Assembly (NCBI GenBank): GCA_964396245.1
Contig: CAYNEO010000009.1
Span: 1-64,000, forward strand
Origin: CAYNEO01 sp964396245
GTDB lineage: Bacteria; Zixibacteria; MSB-5A5; GN15; FEB-12
Length of the DNA stretch: 64,000 bases
Direction: 5' to 3'
In this document: piece by piece, positions 1 through 9,721 of the stretch
How the letters are laid out: the number at the start of each line of letters is the position of its first letter
Numbering within the stretch: position 1 is the stretch's first letter
Notes under the pieces: model-generated
What the model saw: only the letters and a program-made list of their open reading frames with translations
Database searches by the model: none
What the model was told of the DNA's origin: nothing
Position numbers and translations under genes: made by a program

Positions 1-54
1 GTGGAGGACGAGAACGGCAACACCCAGATCGGCAAGCAGGTTATTATCATGTGA
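1..54 (+). CDS. C-terminal tail of secreted paralogous protein (5' end outside window)
   Basis: Only the last 17 codons and a TGA stop are visible. They read VEDENGNTQIGKQVIIM, nearly identical to the last residues of the next gene (VEDENGNTQVGKQVIIM). This makes it a further member of the tandem family of large secreted proteins that fills the next 8 kb, and shows that the array begins upstream of the window. A terminator follows 27 bases after the stop. Confidence 0.85.
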   Translation: MEDENGNTQIGKQVIIM

Positions 55-81
55 GACAAGAGCTTATCGGACGATAAGGAT

Positions 82-118
82 AAAGACCGCCGCATCGCGG
101 ATGCGGCGGTCTTTCTTT
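82..118 (+). terminator. Rho-independent terminator after first paralog
   Basis: A perfect 15-bp stem (82-96 with 100-114) closes on a 3-base GCG loop. The descending arm ends in TTT and is followed by CTTT. It lies just after the stop at 54 and before the next gene at 301, so each member of the array seems to be its own transcription unit. Confidence 0.85.
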
Positions 119-300
119 GCCAGCCTGTGTGCGGCAGCGGCATGCGCGATTAGGCAGAGAAGGACGAAAGTGCTTGCCATTCGGGGAGATATTTTGTAGC
201 TTTCGACCTTTAGTATAGGTCAGGAATATTTTTATTGGATTTTGTTGCGTTCTACTTCGTCAATAATTGAGATTCTAAACATTCATAGAGGGTCAAGCCA

Positions 301-2853
301 ATGACAAGAAAGGTACTAACGGCGGTTTTCATCTTGATATCCTTTACCCTCACACTGTCTGCGAGTGCCCTTGGAAGGACAGCGTTGGTCACGGATCAGG
401 AAAAGGGCCGCGACTTGACGAGTACGGCCAGCCCGGCGTTCTGCATCACGGACCACAATGTCGGTAAGCTCGTGCTTGCGGTGACGAACTATGGGACCTT
501 TGGCGATGGATTCGCTGTCGGTCCCACCTCGGATTGCATCACAGGAGAACGAGTCTATGCCGGAGAGTATCCCAAGGGTTCACGCACGCGTTATGTGTTT
601 GCGGCGGCATTCTGGATCGGGGCGGTAGTTGGCCGCGACACCCTGGTATCAACCGGAGCAGATGGCTGGATTCCGGGGTTGGAAGAGATGTTTCCGGATG
701 AATCACCTTTCGGCGATATGATAGCCCGTTCGATCAGCGATCCATCCCGGCCCGGTTTCAAGGACGCGGTCTCCGAGCAGGACCGTATCGCAGTATATAC
801 GGACACGTTCACGTCGGGAGTTCCCGGTCTGGGGTTGGATGAAGTCGACCAGCGCCCGCACCGTCCGTTGCACATCGAAATAACTCAGCGGTCGTATGCG
901 TGGTCCTATCCGTACGCCGAAGATTTTGTCCTTTTCGATTACTCCATACGAAATATTGGCCGCGAGCGACTGAGACAGGTTTACATGGGCGTATATGTCG
1001 ACGATGATGTCATGCCGGAAGGTACGGACGCCAGCGGATTCGATGACGACATCTGCGGTTTCCTGCAAACCATGACGACCACGTATGGCGGCGGTGTGTG
1101 GCAGGATACCGTTAATATCGCGTGGATTGCTGATAATGACGGTGACCTGAATGCGACCAACACTCCCAAGCTTCCTAATGTTACCGGAACGCGCATTGTC
1201 CGAACACCGTCGGATTCGCTGGACGTGTCGTTCAACTGGTGGGTGAGTAACGGCGATCCGACAAGAGATTTCGGTCCTCAGCGCAAGGGTCGCGTGCGGG
1301 ATCTCGGGCATGGAGGTCTGGGGACGCCGTCCGGTGACCGGAACAAGTACTATTTCATGCGCAACAAGGAATTTGACTACGATCAAATATATACGGCTGC
1401 CATCAAGCCGACTGACCCGGACTGGGAGTACCCGAGCCAGACCATCGCCGAAGATATTTCTAACGGCTTTGACACTCGCTATCTCCTCTCATTCGGACCG
1501 TTCAACCTTGATCCCGGTCAGACCCTGCCGCTTTCCTTCGCCTACGTCGGAGGCGAGAACCTGCATTACGATCCGAACAATGCCAGGAACAATCTCGGTA
1601 AGGGCACGAGCTACCGACCCGATGACTTCTACGCGAAACTGGATTTTTCCGACCTTGCCGAAAACGCAGTCTGGGCGTCGTGGGTGTACGATAACCCGGG
1701 CGTTGATTCAGACAGTGACGGTTATGCCGGAGAATATCGACTGCTCTGCGAAGGAGATAATTGTGACACGGTGTGGTACAAGGGCGACGGCGTGCCTGAT
1801 TTCCGCGGCGCCTCTCCCCCGCCGGCACCCACTGTCTGGGTTTATCCGCAAGTGGGCAGTGTTCGCGTACGGTGGAACGGCCTGCGGTCGGAAACGACCC
1901 GCGACGTCTTCTCGCGCGAGTATGACTTCGAGGGCTACCGGGTGTACATGGGCCGTGACGCCCGTGACGCAAGCTACAGCATGCTGGCATCGTATGACAT
2001 CGAGGACTATAACAAGTGGGTCTGGAATTCCAGAAAACGCGAATGGGAGTTGAACGACATCCCGTTCACGCTGGACTCTCTCAAGTGCCTCTACGGTGAT
2101 TCCTGCAATGATCCGTTTTTCAATCCGCTCTCTTACACCCGGAGCAATCCCTATCAGCTGGAGATGGCAGTCGGTCAGGATTCATTGTTCTACTTTGAAC
2201 CGCAGGACTTCAATCGTTCTGAACTGGGAGGGACCACGCCGATACGGAAGATCTATCCGCTGCAGTCGTACCCCAGCAGTCTCGATCCTGATTCGGCGCA
2301 GGCGGACGAGTTGACAGAGGACGGTTACCTGAAATATTTCGAGTACGAGTTCACGGTAAGCGATCTGCTCCCGACCGTGCCGTATTATGTGAATGTCACG
2401 GCCTTTGACTACGGCTCGCCGAAATCCAATCTTGCATCACTGGAGACTTCGAAAACCGTGGGTCCCAAACTGACTTATCCGTTGCCGACGGCACAAGACG
2501 TGGCATCAAAAAATCTCGAAGCGTACACGTATCCGAATCCATACAGGGGCGACGGCAGTTACCTCGACAAGGGATTCGAAGGGCGTGATGCGGACTACCT
2601 TATCCCGGATCGTTTGCGCCGAATTCACTTTGCCAATCTTCCGGCGAAGTGCACGATTCGGATATACACGCTCGACGGCGACCTGGTGCGTGAAATCGTC
2701 CATGATAGGGACCCTGCCGATCCGACGGCGTCTCATGATGAATGGGATCTGATCACTCGCAACACCCAGCTGGTGGTTTCGGGCATTTACTACTGGACTG
2801 TCGAGGATGAAAATGGCAATACCCAGGTTGGTAAACAGGTCATAATCATGTAG
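301..2853 (+). CDS. Large secreted protein, array paralog 2, with C-terminal YPNPY/FlgD-like sorting domain
   Basis: 850 residues. A signal peptide (MTRK then a hydrophobic run ending ASALG) targets it for export. The body holds family blocks shared with the two following genes: an early GAFWIGAVVGRDTLVSTG-like block, FNWW...DFGP, GTPxGDRNKYY, and an aspartate-rich segment DSDSDGYAG (about residues 470-480) that looks able to bind calcium. This is followed by GDGVPDFRGA.PPPAP. The last ~110 residues carry YPNPYR, RIHFANLPAKC, IYTLDGDLVR, WDLITRN and SGIYYW, the pattern of C-terminal FlgD-like/type IX-type sorting domains. A GAGGG ribosome site lies 8 bases before the ATG. Function is unknown; a surface or extracellular structural role is inferred. 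Confidence 0.85.
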   Translation: MTRKVLTAVFILISFTLTLSASALGRTALVTDQEKGRDLTSTASPAFCITDHNVGKLVLAVTNYGTFGDGFAVGPTSDCITGERVYAGEYPKGSRTRYVFAAAFWIGAVVGRDTLVSTGADGWIPGLEEMFPDESPFGDMIARSISDPSRPGFKDAVSEQDRIAVYTDTFTSGVPGLGLDEVDQRPHRPLHIEITQRSYAWSYPYAEDFVLFDYSIRNIGRERLRQVYMGVYVDDDVMPEGTDASGFDDDICGFLQTMTTTYGGGVWQDTVNIAWIADNDGDLNATNTPKLPNVTGTRIVRTPSDSLDVSFNWWVSNGDPTRDFGPQRKGRVRDLGHGGLGTPSGDRNKYYFMRNKEFDYDQIYTAAIKPTDPDWEYPSQTIAEDISNGFDTRYLLSFGPFNLDPGQTLPLSFAYVGGENLHYDPNNARNNLGKGTSYRPDDFYAKLDFSDLAENAVWASWVYDNPGVDSDSDGYAGEYRLLCEGDNCDTVWYKGDGVPDFRGASPPPAPTVWVYPQVGSVRVRWNGLRSETTRDVFSREYDFEGYRVYMGRDARDASYSMLASYDIEDYNKWVWNSRKREWELNDIPFTLDSLKCLYGDSCNDPFFNPLSYTRSNPYQLEMAVGQDSLFYFEPQDFNRSELGGTTPIRKIYPLQSYPSSLDPDSAQADELTEDGYLKYFEYEFTVSDLLPTVPYYVNVTAFDYGSPKSNLASLETSKTVGPKLTYPLPTAQDVASKNLEAYTYPNPYRGDGSYLDKGFEGRDADYLIPDRLRRIHFANLPAKCTIRIYTLDGDLVREIVHDRDPADPTASHDEWDLITRNTQLVVSGIYYWTVEDENGNTQVGKQVIIM

Positions 2854-2878
2854 CTCTCGAATTTGTCATTGATAAATG

Positions 2879-2914
2879 AGGCCGTCAAAGGTATCTTTTG
2901 ACGGCCTTTGTTTT
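2879..2914 (+). terminator. Rho-independent terminator between paralogs 2 and 3
   Basis: An 11-bp perfect stem AGGCCGTCAAA / TTTGACGGCCT (2879-2889 with 2897-2907) is followed by TTGTTTT. An open frame exists from an ATG at 2876, but it would start inside this terminator, so the real start of the next gene must lie downstream. Confidence 0.85.
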
Positions 2915-2998
2915 GGCGTGAGGGACGAGGCCAAAAAATGGGGATATACTTCGGAGTATCTTCCGACAGCGGGCCGCAGGAAGGGATTAGTGATCGGG

Positions 2999-5566
2999 AT
3001 GTCAGTTCCAGCCGGACTCATAAGGGTTACATCTAGGTTCTTCTTTTACGTTTTTCTGGCAGTACTCCCAGCGTCATCCGGTATGACACGCGAGCCTCAC
3101 CCGGCGCTGAAATACGACGTGGGAAGCGCGAGAATTCCAACGACTTCGGCAGCGCTTCAACCAACGATCGAGTACGCCGCCCATACGCGGGGCGAAATCA
3201 GGCTCGCGGTGGCAAATAATGGGACGTTTGGCACCTACGGTCAGCAGATAATCGACCCGTATACGGGTGAAGTAATTCCATCCTGCGAATATCCCAAGAA
3301 TTCCAATACGGTCTACCTGTGGGTGGGCGCGTTCTGGATCGGGGCAGTTGTCGGACGCGATACGCTCGTGTCTACCGGCACCGAGGACTTCTATGTTAAC
3401 GCGGAGTTCTGGCCCGATCCACCGCCGTTCGGCGGTATTGAGATGAAATCTATCGACGTCAACAGCCCTTTTTATGCCGAGGATGCGTACTCGGAAGAAG
3501 ACATTTACTGCGAGTACACAGATACGATAACGGATCCCGGCATTGTCAGCTTTGACCAGATCGACAATCGACCGCATATACCGCTGAATATCAAGGTCCG
3601 GCAACGCTCGATGTCGTGGAGCTATTCGTATGCGGACGATTTCATCCTTTTCGATTACCTGATCGAAAATATCGGGAAAGAGCGGTTGAATCGTGTGTAC
3701 ATGGGGATCTGGATCGACGGCGACGTCTGGCATACATCGCGTAACGGACCGGAGGGATGGAACGACGATATTGTGGGATTCTTCAGAGAATCACCGGCGC
3801 CTGAAGGATGCGGGTTGATGAATCGGGTCGATATCGCATATACGGCCGACAATGACGGTGATCCCTTCAACGGATCATGGGATTACCGATCAACGCGCAA
3901 CGTGGTCGGGGCACGGGTGGTGCGTACACCGTCGGATTCTCTCGATATTTCCTATAACTGGTGGATAATCAACTACTCGGATCCTTCCCGTGATTTTGGA
4001 CCGAGGATGCAGGATTCGAAAGACCACCCGTACCGGCAGTTCGCTGACGGTCGCAAAGGCACCCCTACCGGGGATCGCGACAAGTACTACGTGCTCAGCA
4101 ACCGTGAGTTCGATTACGATCTATTGGAAACGGGCGTCGACCACACGCAGGAGGGTTTCCAGCCGCCTCCCCCCCGCGCCGATACGTTTGCGTACGGCTA
4201 CGACACGCGATACCTGCTTTCGTTCGGACCATTCGACGTTGACCCGGGGCAGCACCTGCCTATCTCCTTCGCCTGGGTGGGCGGCATGGATTTTCACCAG
4301 AACCCGACCGATTTCGAAAACCTCTTCACCCCACAGGATCCGGAGCCGTATTACCGCTCCCTGAATTTCGACGATTTCGCGCTGAATGCGCGCTGGGCTT
4401 CCTGGGTATACGATAACCCGGGGGTGGATACCGACAGCGACGGCTACGCAGGGAAGTTCAGTGTCTGCGACTATGGGGGCGATTCATCAACCATCGATAC
4501 TTTCTGGTACGAGGGGGACGGTGTGCCGGATTTCTGTGGCGCGGGACCGCCTCCGGCTCCGAAAATGCGGGTCGTCCCGACGCAGGGAAAGCTGATTATC
4601 CGGTGGAACGGCTATTACTCCGAAACGACCAAGGACGTCTTCCTTCAGGAGATCGATTTTGAGGGTTACCGGGTCTATGTGGGGCTGGATGACCGCCGCT
4701 CCAGCTTGAGCCTGATGGCTTCATATGACCGTGAGGACTACGACAGATATGTCTGGAAGATCCAATCGAACGGTATGCCGGGCTGGGTGCTGGAAGAGAC
4801 TCCATTTACCCTCGACGAACTCAGAGAGCAGTACAATAATCCGGATTTTGATCCGATGGCATATACCCGCATGGAGCCTCTGTCGGTAGACGGAAAGTAT
4901 TACTACTTCGAACCGCAGGATTTCAACGTTTCGGAGCTCTCGGAATCGGGAATACACAAGGTATACCCGGATGCGCGTGATCCGGGCACGGATACGGCCA
5001 AATGGGCGGAGGACGATCTGACCCTCGATTATGGCGTTCCGCTTCCAAAGTACTACGAGTATGAGTATGTGTTTAAGAACACGCTCCCGACCGTCCCGTA
5101 CTGCGTGGCAGTGACCGCCTTTGACTACGGTTCTCCGGGGACCGGGATCGGCGCGCTGGAAACGAGCCCGCTCAATAACATGATCACTGAGTACGCGCAG
5201 GTTTCAGCAGACACGGTTGAGGCACTTAACCTGGATGCCTACGTCTATCCGAACCCGTACCGGATTGACGGTAACTACGCAGCAATGGGATACGAGAACC
5301 GTGACGGCTCGGAGTTTCCCGCGCGGGCGCGCAGAATTCATTTCGCCAACCTGCCGAATGTCTGCACGATTTCCATTTACACTCTCGACGGCGATCTGGT
5401 CCGCCGCTGGGAGCACAACTATCCTGAAGGCGGACCGGAGGCTATGCATGACTCGTGGGACCTCATTACGCGCAATACCCAGGCGGTGGTATCCGGCGTA
5501 TATTACTGGACCGTGGAGGGAGACGACGGGCGGGTTCAGATTGGGAGTCTGGTAATTATTCTATAG
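2999..5566 (+). CDS. Large secreted protein, array paralog 3
   Basis: 855 residues from the ATG at 2999. That start was chosen because the open frame's upstream ATG (2876) sits in a terminator and only the 2999 start gives a clean signal peptide (MSVPAGLIRV then FFFYVFLAVLPASS). It shares the whole block order with the genes on either side: GAFWIGAVVGRDTLVSTG, YNWW, DFGPR, GTPTGDRDKYY, DTDSDGYAG, GDGVPDFCGAGPPPAP. It ends in the YPNPYR...RIHFANLP...YTLDGDLVR...WDLITRN...SGVYYW sorting-type domain. Divergence among the three is moderate over the body and low in the C-terminal domain, as expected for old tandem duplication under constraint on the sorting signal. Function unknown. Confidence 0.85.
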   Translation: MSVPAGLIRVTSRFFFYVFLAVLPASSGMTREPHPALKYDVGSARIPTTSAALQPTIEYAAHTRGEIRLAVANNGTFGTYGQQIIDPYTGEVIPSCEYPKNSNTVYLWVGAFWIGAVVGRDTLVSTGTEDFYVNAEFWPDPPPFGGIEMKSIDVNSPFYAEDAYSEEDIYCEYTDTITDPGIVSFDQIDNRPHIPLNIKVRQRSMSWSYSYADDFILFDYLIENIGKERLNRVYMGIWIDGDVWHTSRNGPEGWNDDIVGFFRESPAPEGCGLMNRVDIAYTADNDGDPFNGSWDYRSTRNVVGARVVRTPSDSLDISYNWWIINYSDPSRDFGPRMQDSKDHPYRQFADGRKGTPTGDRDKYYVLSNREFDYDLLETGVDHTQEGFQPPPPRADTFAYGYDTRYLLSFGPFDVDPGQHLPISFAWVGGMDFHQNPTDFENLFTPQDPEPYYRSLNFDDFALNARWASWVYDNPGVDTDSDGYAGKFSVCDYGGDSSTIDTFWYEGDGVPDFCGAGPPPAPKMRVVPTQGKLIIRWNGYYSETTKDVFLQEIDFEGYRVYVGLDDRRSSLSLMASYDREDYDRYVWKIQSNGMPGWVLEETPFTLDELREQYNNPDFDPMAYTRMEPLSVDGKYYYFEPQDFNVSELSESGIHKVYPDARDPGTDTAKWAEDDLTLDYGVPLPKYYEYEYVFKNTLPTVPYCVAVTAFDYGSPGTGIGALETSPLNNMITEYAQVSADTVEALNLDAYVYPNPYRIDGNYAAMGYENRDGSEFPARARRIHFANLPNVCTISIYTLDGDLVRRWEHNYPEGGPEAMHDSWDLITRNTQAVVSGVYYWTVEGDDGRVQIGSLVIIL

Positions 5567-5616
5567 TCGTTCCCACTCGGAATTCGACCATCACATAGTA
5601 TTTTTCCAAGCTAAAT

Positions 5617-5668
5617 CGCTTGCGCGAAAGTGGGACGGATGTTAAGTTGACTTTTCGCGCGATAAGCG
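5617..5668 (+). repeat. Imperfect inverted repeat in leader of paralog 4
   Basis: The arms GCGCGAAAGT (5622-5631) and ACTTTTCGCGC (5650-5660) pair with one bulged base. The pairing extends outward with CGCT and AGCG after a short bulge. The ~18-base loop contains TTGACT, which could be a -35 element. It could be an operator or a leader hairpin for the gene starting at 5696. There is no T-run, so it is not a classical terminator. Confidence 0.35.
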
Positions 5669-5695
5669 CCGGCATAATGACAACATCCGGGATCT

Positions 5696-8371
5696 ATGGC
5701 AATGAAGCTGGCAGGAATTAGTTTGAAAAAGGTCTTCTTTTGCGCAGTTATCGGAGTGTTCTTGTGCTGGTCGACATCCGTTGGTCGAACCGTTCTGGAC
5801 GAGGACAACCCGAAAGGCCACGGGACAACCGCGGCGTTTCTTTTTGAATCTTCTGCCACTTATCACCATGTTGGCAACCTCCTTCTGACGGTCACGAATT
5901 TTGGGACGCTCGGGTCCTATTTCGCCCACAACCGCCGGTGGACGGTCGATTGTTTCACCGGTGTCTCGACACCGTCTTGCGAGTTTCCTAAAGACAGCCA
6001 CACGAACTTTCTGTTCGGCGGAGCCTACTGGGTGGGGGGCATTATCGGAAGAGACACGCTGGTGACGACCGGTCATGACGGTTGGTCACCATCGGCAAAG
6101 TACTCCTTTTATACTATAGGAGGGTACACGCAGCGGGGCATGGAATTCACCGCGGACCCGGCGCCATTCGGCTCAATTGTCAGGAGATCAATCATGGATC
6201 CGAGCAGCCCGGAGTACCAGGACGCGATCTCCGAAGAGGACTTTATAGCAAAGTACACCGACACCCTGACTCACGGTATTCCGGCCTCGAATTACGACTA
6301 CCTGGCAGGGCGTTCCCACAAACCGCTGAATATCGAGGTCACCCAGCGTTCTTATGCGTGGTCATACAAGTATGCCGAGGATTTTGTCTTGATTGACCTT
6401 GAGATAAAGAACATTGGTGATGAGAAGATCAAGGACCTGTTTTTCGGTCTCATGATTGATCCGGACATATACGGGGAGGGGCATCTGGACAACGGTTACC
6501 AGGATGATATCTGTGGGTTCATTTCTACGTCCGAATCGGCTTTCAAAGACTGTTCGTTTCTCGATACGCTCGACGTTGCCTGGGCGGCAGATAATGACGG
6601 CGATTTTCAAACCCAGTTTCCGGTCACGGGAGTTATCGGGACGAGATTTCTGGGTGCAACGGCCAATCTCCACCGAAATGTCGCGTTCAACTGGTATACG
6701 AGCAGTCCCCGGGTGATGTATGATTTTGGTCCGCGCCACAAGGAGTCAGCCGGCTACCCATTCCGTGACTTCCGCACCGGCGGTCTGGGTACGCCCGAAG
6801 GCGACCGCAACAAGTACGCCATGATGCGCGAAGGGGGAATCGATTACGACCAGATCCAAATGCTGGGTATCTCACCGGGCGATCCGGAGTGGCAATATCC
6901 CCCGCAACTACCGTCATTTTACATTTCCCGCGGCTATGATATTCGCTACGTCCAGTCGATAGGTTCGAGTGACTTGGCACCGAACCAGGTGTTTCGAACA
7001 ACGATAGCGTTTATTGGCGGAGAAAACTTTCACCACGACGTGATGAATTTCCGACGCTACCTCCAGTATGGAACGTACTATCCTGACAAGTACCTGGAAG
7101 GGGTGGACTTCTCGAGTCTGCTTCAGAATGCCCGATGGGCATCCTGGGTATATGATAATCCGGGAGTGGACACCGATAGCGACGGCTATGCGGGCAAGTT
7201 CCACGTTTGTTGCGTGGATTCGCAGATTGTCGGTATCGATACGATCGACGGGTTTATCGATACCGCCTGGGCATATGATGTCTGCGACACTACCTGGTAC
7301 GAAGGGGACGGGAAACCTGATTTCCGGGGAGCGGCGCCTCCGCCGGCACCCGAATACGAAGTCATTCCATCGGTAGGAGCGCTGACGATTCGATGGGACG
7401 GGTTCCGGTCGGAAACGACGCCGGATCTATTCTCACAGGAGCTTGACTTTGACGGATATCGGGTTTATTTGGGGCGGGACAACCGTCGGGAGAGTTTCAG
7501 CATGCTTGCCTCTTACGACCTCGAGAATTACGTCAAGCATGTACTCAATCGCGACCGGGGAGTATTTGAAATCCACAGCGATCCGCTGACGCGACGGGAA
7601 TTGACCTGCCTGTATGGTGATTCATGCAACGATCCTTATTTCGATCCGCTCCGATACACCCGGGGGTATCCCCTGATCATAGGCGATTCGGTGATGTTTT
7701 TCTCACCGCAGGATTTCAACCGGTCCGAGCCGGGCGTGAATACTCCGATACGCAAGGTGTATCCCGGCGCTCCAAAGCCGATCTACGGCAGCCCATCGAC
7801 GGTTCCCGACTCACTGAGAGGACAGTTTCTTACCGAAGACGGTCACTTCAAGTACTACGAGTACGAGTATACGATAGATAACCTGCTTCCGACCATACCG
7901 TACTACGTCAACGTGACGGCGTTTGACTACGGCTCCCCGGTGTCCGGCCTGGGCGCACTGGAAACGCCGGTGGCAAATACTTCGACTTATGCCTACGCTT
8001 TGAATGACGCCGACGCGGTGGCTGAAGACACCCTTGACGTCTATATCTACCCCAATCCGTACCGGATGGACGGCGACTATCTGGAGAAAGGATACGAGGG
8101 TCAGGATGCCAGGTACTACATCCCGGATCGGCTGCGTCGAATTCACTTTGCTAATTTGCCCGCAAAATGTACCATCAGCATCTACTCTCTTGACGGCGAC
8201 CTGGTCCGTAGCTTCGAGCACGACAAAGATCCGTCTGACCCGGCAGCTTCGCACGATACGTGGGACCTTATCACCCGCAATACGCAGGCGGTAGTGTCAG
8301 GGATTTATTACTGGATTGTCCAGGAGCCGAGCGGGCGGACGCAGATGGGCAAGATGGTAATAATCAAGTAA
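5696..8371 (+). CDS. Large secreted protein, array paralog 4
   Basis: 891 residues with a signal peptide (MAMKLAGISLKK, then VFFCAVIGVFLCWSTSVG). An alternative ATG two codons in gives the same signal. It has the family block order: GAYWVGGIIGRDTLVTTG, FNWY, DFGPR, GTPEGDRNKYA, ASWVYDNPGVDTDSDGYAG, GDGKPDFRGAAPPPAP. The C-terminal YPNPYR...RIHFANLPAKC...YSLDGDLVR...WDLITRN...SGIYYW domain is present. An insertion of ~18 residues with VDSQIVGIDTIDG follows the aspartate-rich repeat and is absent from the sister genes. It ends 44 bases from a convergent gene. Role unknown; secreted or surface-anchored by inference from the termini. Confidence 0.85.
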   Translation: MAMKLAGISLKKVFFCAVIGVFLCWSTSVGRTVLDEDNPKGHGTTAAFLFESSATYHHVGNLLLTVTNFGTLGSYFAHNRRWTVDCFTGVSTPSCEFPKDSHTNFLFGGAYWVGGIIGRDTLVTTGHDGWSPSAKYSFYTIGGYTQRGMEFTADPAPFGSIVRRSIMDPSSPEYQDAISEEDFIAKYTDTLTHGIPASNYDYLAGRSHKPLNIEVTQRSYAWSYKYAEDFVLIDLEIKNIGDEKIKDLFFGLMIDPDIYGEGHLDNGYQDDICGFISTSESAFKDCSFLDTLDVAWAADNDGDFQTQFPVTGVIGTRFLGATANLHRNVAFNWYTSSPRVMYDFGPRHKESAGYPFRDFRTGGLGTPEGDRNKYAMMREGGIDYDQIQMLGISPGDPEWQYPPQLPSFYISRGYDIRYVQSIGSSDLAPNQVFRTTIAFIGGENFHHDVMNFRRYLQYGTYYPDKYLEGVDFSSLLQNARWASWVYDNPGVDTDSDGYAGKFHVCCVDSQIVGIDTIDGFIDTAWAYDVCDTTWYEGDGKPDFRGAAPPPAPEYEVIPSVGALTIRWDGFRSETTPDLFSQELDFDGYRVYLGRDNRRESFSMLASYDLENYVKHVLNRDRGVFEIHSDPLTRRELTCLYGDSCNDPYFDPLRYTRGYPLIIGDSVMFFSPQDFNRSEPGVNTPIRKVYPGAPKPIYGSPSTVPDSLRGQFLTEDGHFKYYEYEYTIDNLLPTIPYYVNVTAFDYGSPVSGLGALETPVANTSTYAYALNDADAVAEDTLDVYIYPNPYRMDGDYLEKGYEGQDARYYIPDRLRRIHFANLPAKCTISIYSLDGDLVRSFEHDKDPSDPAASHDTWDLITRNTQAVVSGIYYWIVQEPSGRTQMGKMVIIK

Positions 8372-8415
8372 CCTTGTCCTCTCCTCCCCATCAGAGTATT
8401 GACTCGCCGGCGTGA

Positions 8416-9648
8416 CTACAGGGTAGCGACATCTTTGTAGTTGTACTCGCGAGGCAGGATTTTTCCGAACCAGAAATAGCCGACTGCAGAAACGAGGGCG
8501 AGGGAAGCGATGAGCACCCAGGCGAGCGCGAAGTTGTGCTGGAACCGGTCGAGGAAAAATCCGCCGTACAGCGGCCCGAGTGACCAACCCGCAGTCACGA
8601 AAAATCCAAAGACTCCCATGTACCGACCGGTGCGGCCTTCCGGGGCGAGCGCCGAAGTCAGCGTCAGGGCGGCCGGTGACATAACCACTTCACCGACCGT
8701 GACCATGATCATAATGAATACGAAGAAGTCAAAACCGACGAAAATTCCGAGCGCCCCGTAGGACAGGAAGTACAACAATGAACCGAGTGAGAGCTGCGTG
8801 GTGAACCGGGTCTTTGACAGAAGTCGAGTTATCGGTATTTGCAGTGCCGCGACCATGAAGCCGTTTATGCCGTAGAGGAGGCCAAGTTTGCTCTCCGCAA
8901 TGCCGACCATCTCAACGGTATAGATAGAGAACGGCGCGATAAGCTGAGCCACCACGAGATACAGACAGAGCACGAGCAGAGAGTGAATTGCCAGGTTTCT
9001 GTCGTTCTTGATGGCGACCAGGTCTGAGAAACGGAACCTGTCAAGCTTGGCCGTGATTTTCGGGACTTTCAGGAAGAAGAAGAAAACAAATCCGGATGCC
9101 AGTGTGATCAGCGCCGACAGGTAAAACAGGGTTGCGTACGATGTCGCCGCAAGGGCGCCTCCCAGGGCCGGGCCAAACGCCCAGCCGAGATTCCCGGCAG
9201 ACCGGCTGACGGCGTAGCCGTACAGGCGCTTGTCTTTCGGGAGAATATCCGAGACCATGGCGTTGACAGCGGGCATAAAGACCGCACCGAAAATAGAGTT
9301 AATGACCAGGAATATCGTGATCGGCCAGAAGCCCCAGTGATAGGCGACGGAGAATCCGATAAACAAAAACGAGATGGCCCGCATCCATTGGGATTGAATG
9401 AGCAGCCAGCGACGGCCGACACGGTCGGACATCTCTCCGCCTATCGCCTGAAAAACCGAGCGGACAATCGCAATCGCGCCGAAGAAGATGCCAATTTCAG
9501 TTGTGCTCATCCCGAGTTCGCTGTGAAAATAGATGGAAATAAAGGGAATTGAAGCGGCGAACCCGAGCGCGCCCACGAACCAGCCGATTGCAAGAATCCA
9601 CAGCTCTTTGTCGAACTGCCTGAAGAAGGAGAAACTGCGGTCAAACAT
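8416..9648 (-). CDS. MFS transporter
   Basis: 410 residues from the ATG at 9648 (MFDRSFSFFRQFDKELW). A longer frame reaches 9798, but it would overlap the upstream gene by 77 bases and adds no conserved sequence. There are about twelve hydrophobic helices. The loop after helix 2 has the MFS signature GEMSDRVGRRWLL (motif A), and the pattern of the second half repeats the first. It belongs with drug/multi-solute exporters of the major facilitator superfamily in the inner membrane; the substrate cannot be read. It lies 73 bases downstream of the glycosyltransferase-like gene and is probably cotranscribed with it. Confidence 0.85.
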   Translation of the reverse strand: MFDRSFSFFRQFDKELWILAIGWFVGALGFAASIPFISIYFHSELGMSTTEIGIFFGAIAIVRSVFQAIGGEMSDRVGRRWLLIQSQWMRAISFLFIGFSVAYHWGFWPITIFLVINSIFGAVFMPAVNAMVSDILPKDKRLYGYAVSRSAGNLGWAFGPALGGALAATSYATLFYLSALITLASGFVFFFFLKVPKITAKLDRFRFSDLVAIKNDRNLAIHSLLVLCLYLVVAQLIAPFSIYTVEMVGIAESKLGLLYGINGFMVAALQIPITRLLSKTRFTTQLSLGSLLYFLSYGALGIFVGFDFFVFIMIMVTVGEVVMSPAALTLTSALAPEGRTGRYMGVFGFFVTAGWSLGPLYGGFFLDRFQHNFALAWVLIASLALVSAVGYFWFGKILPREYNYKDVATL

Positions 9649-9721
9649 ATTAGCGGGAATATATGCTATCTCTCCCCTGCGCCAAAGAGCAAAAACGACT
9701 CCGAGAACCGAAGACGGTCGG

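Noticed and set aside
703..1386. 227-codon open frame on the minus strand
   Set aside because: It is antisense within array paralog 2, without ribosome site or recognisable domain.
2876..2998. N-terminal extension of array paralog 3 from the ATG at 2876
   Set aside because: It starts inside a Rho-independent terminator and would bury the signal peptide.
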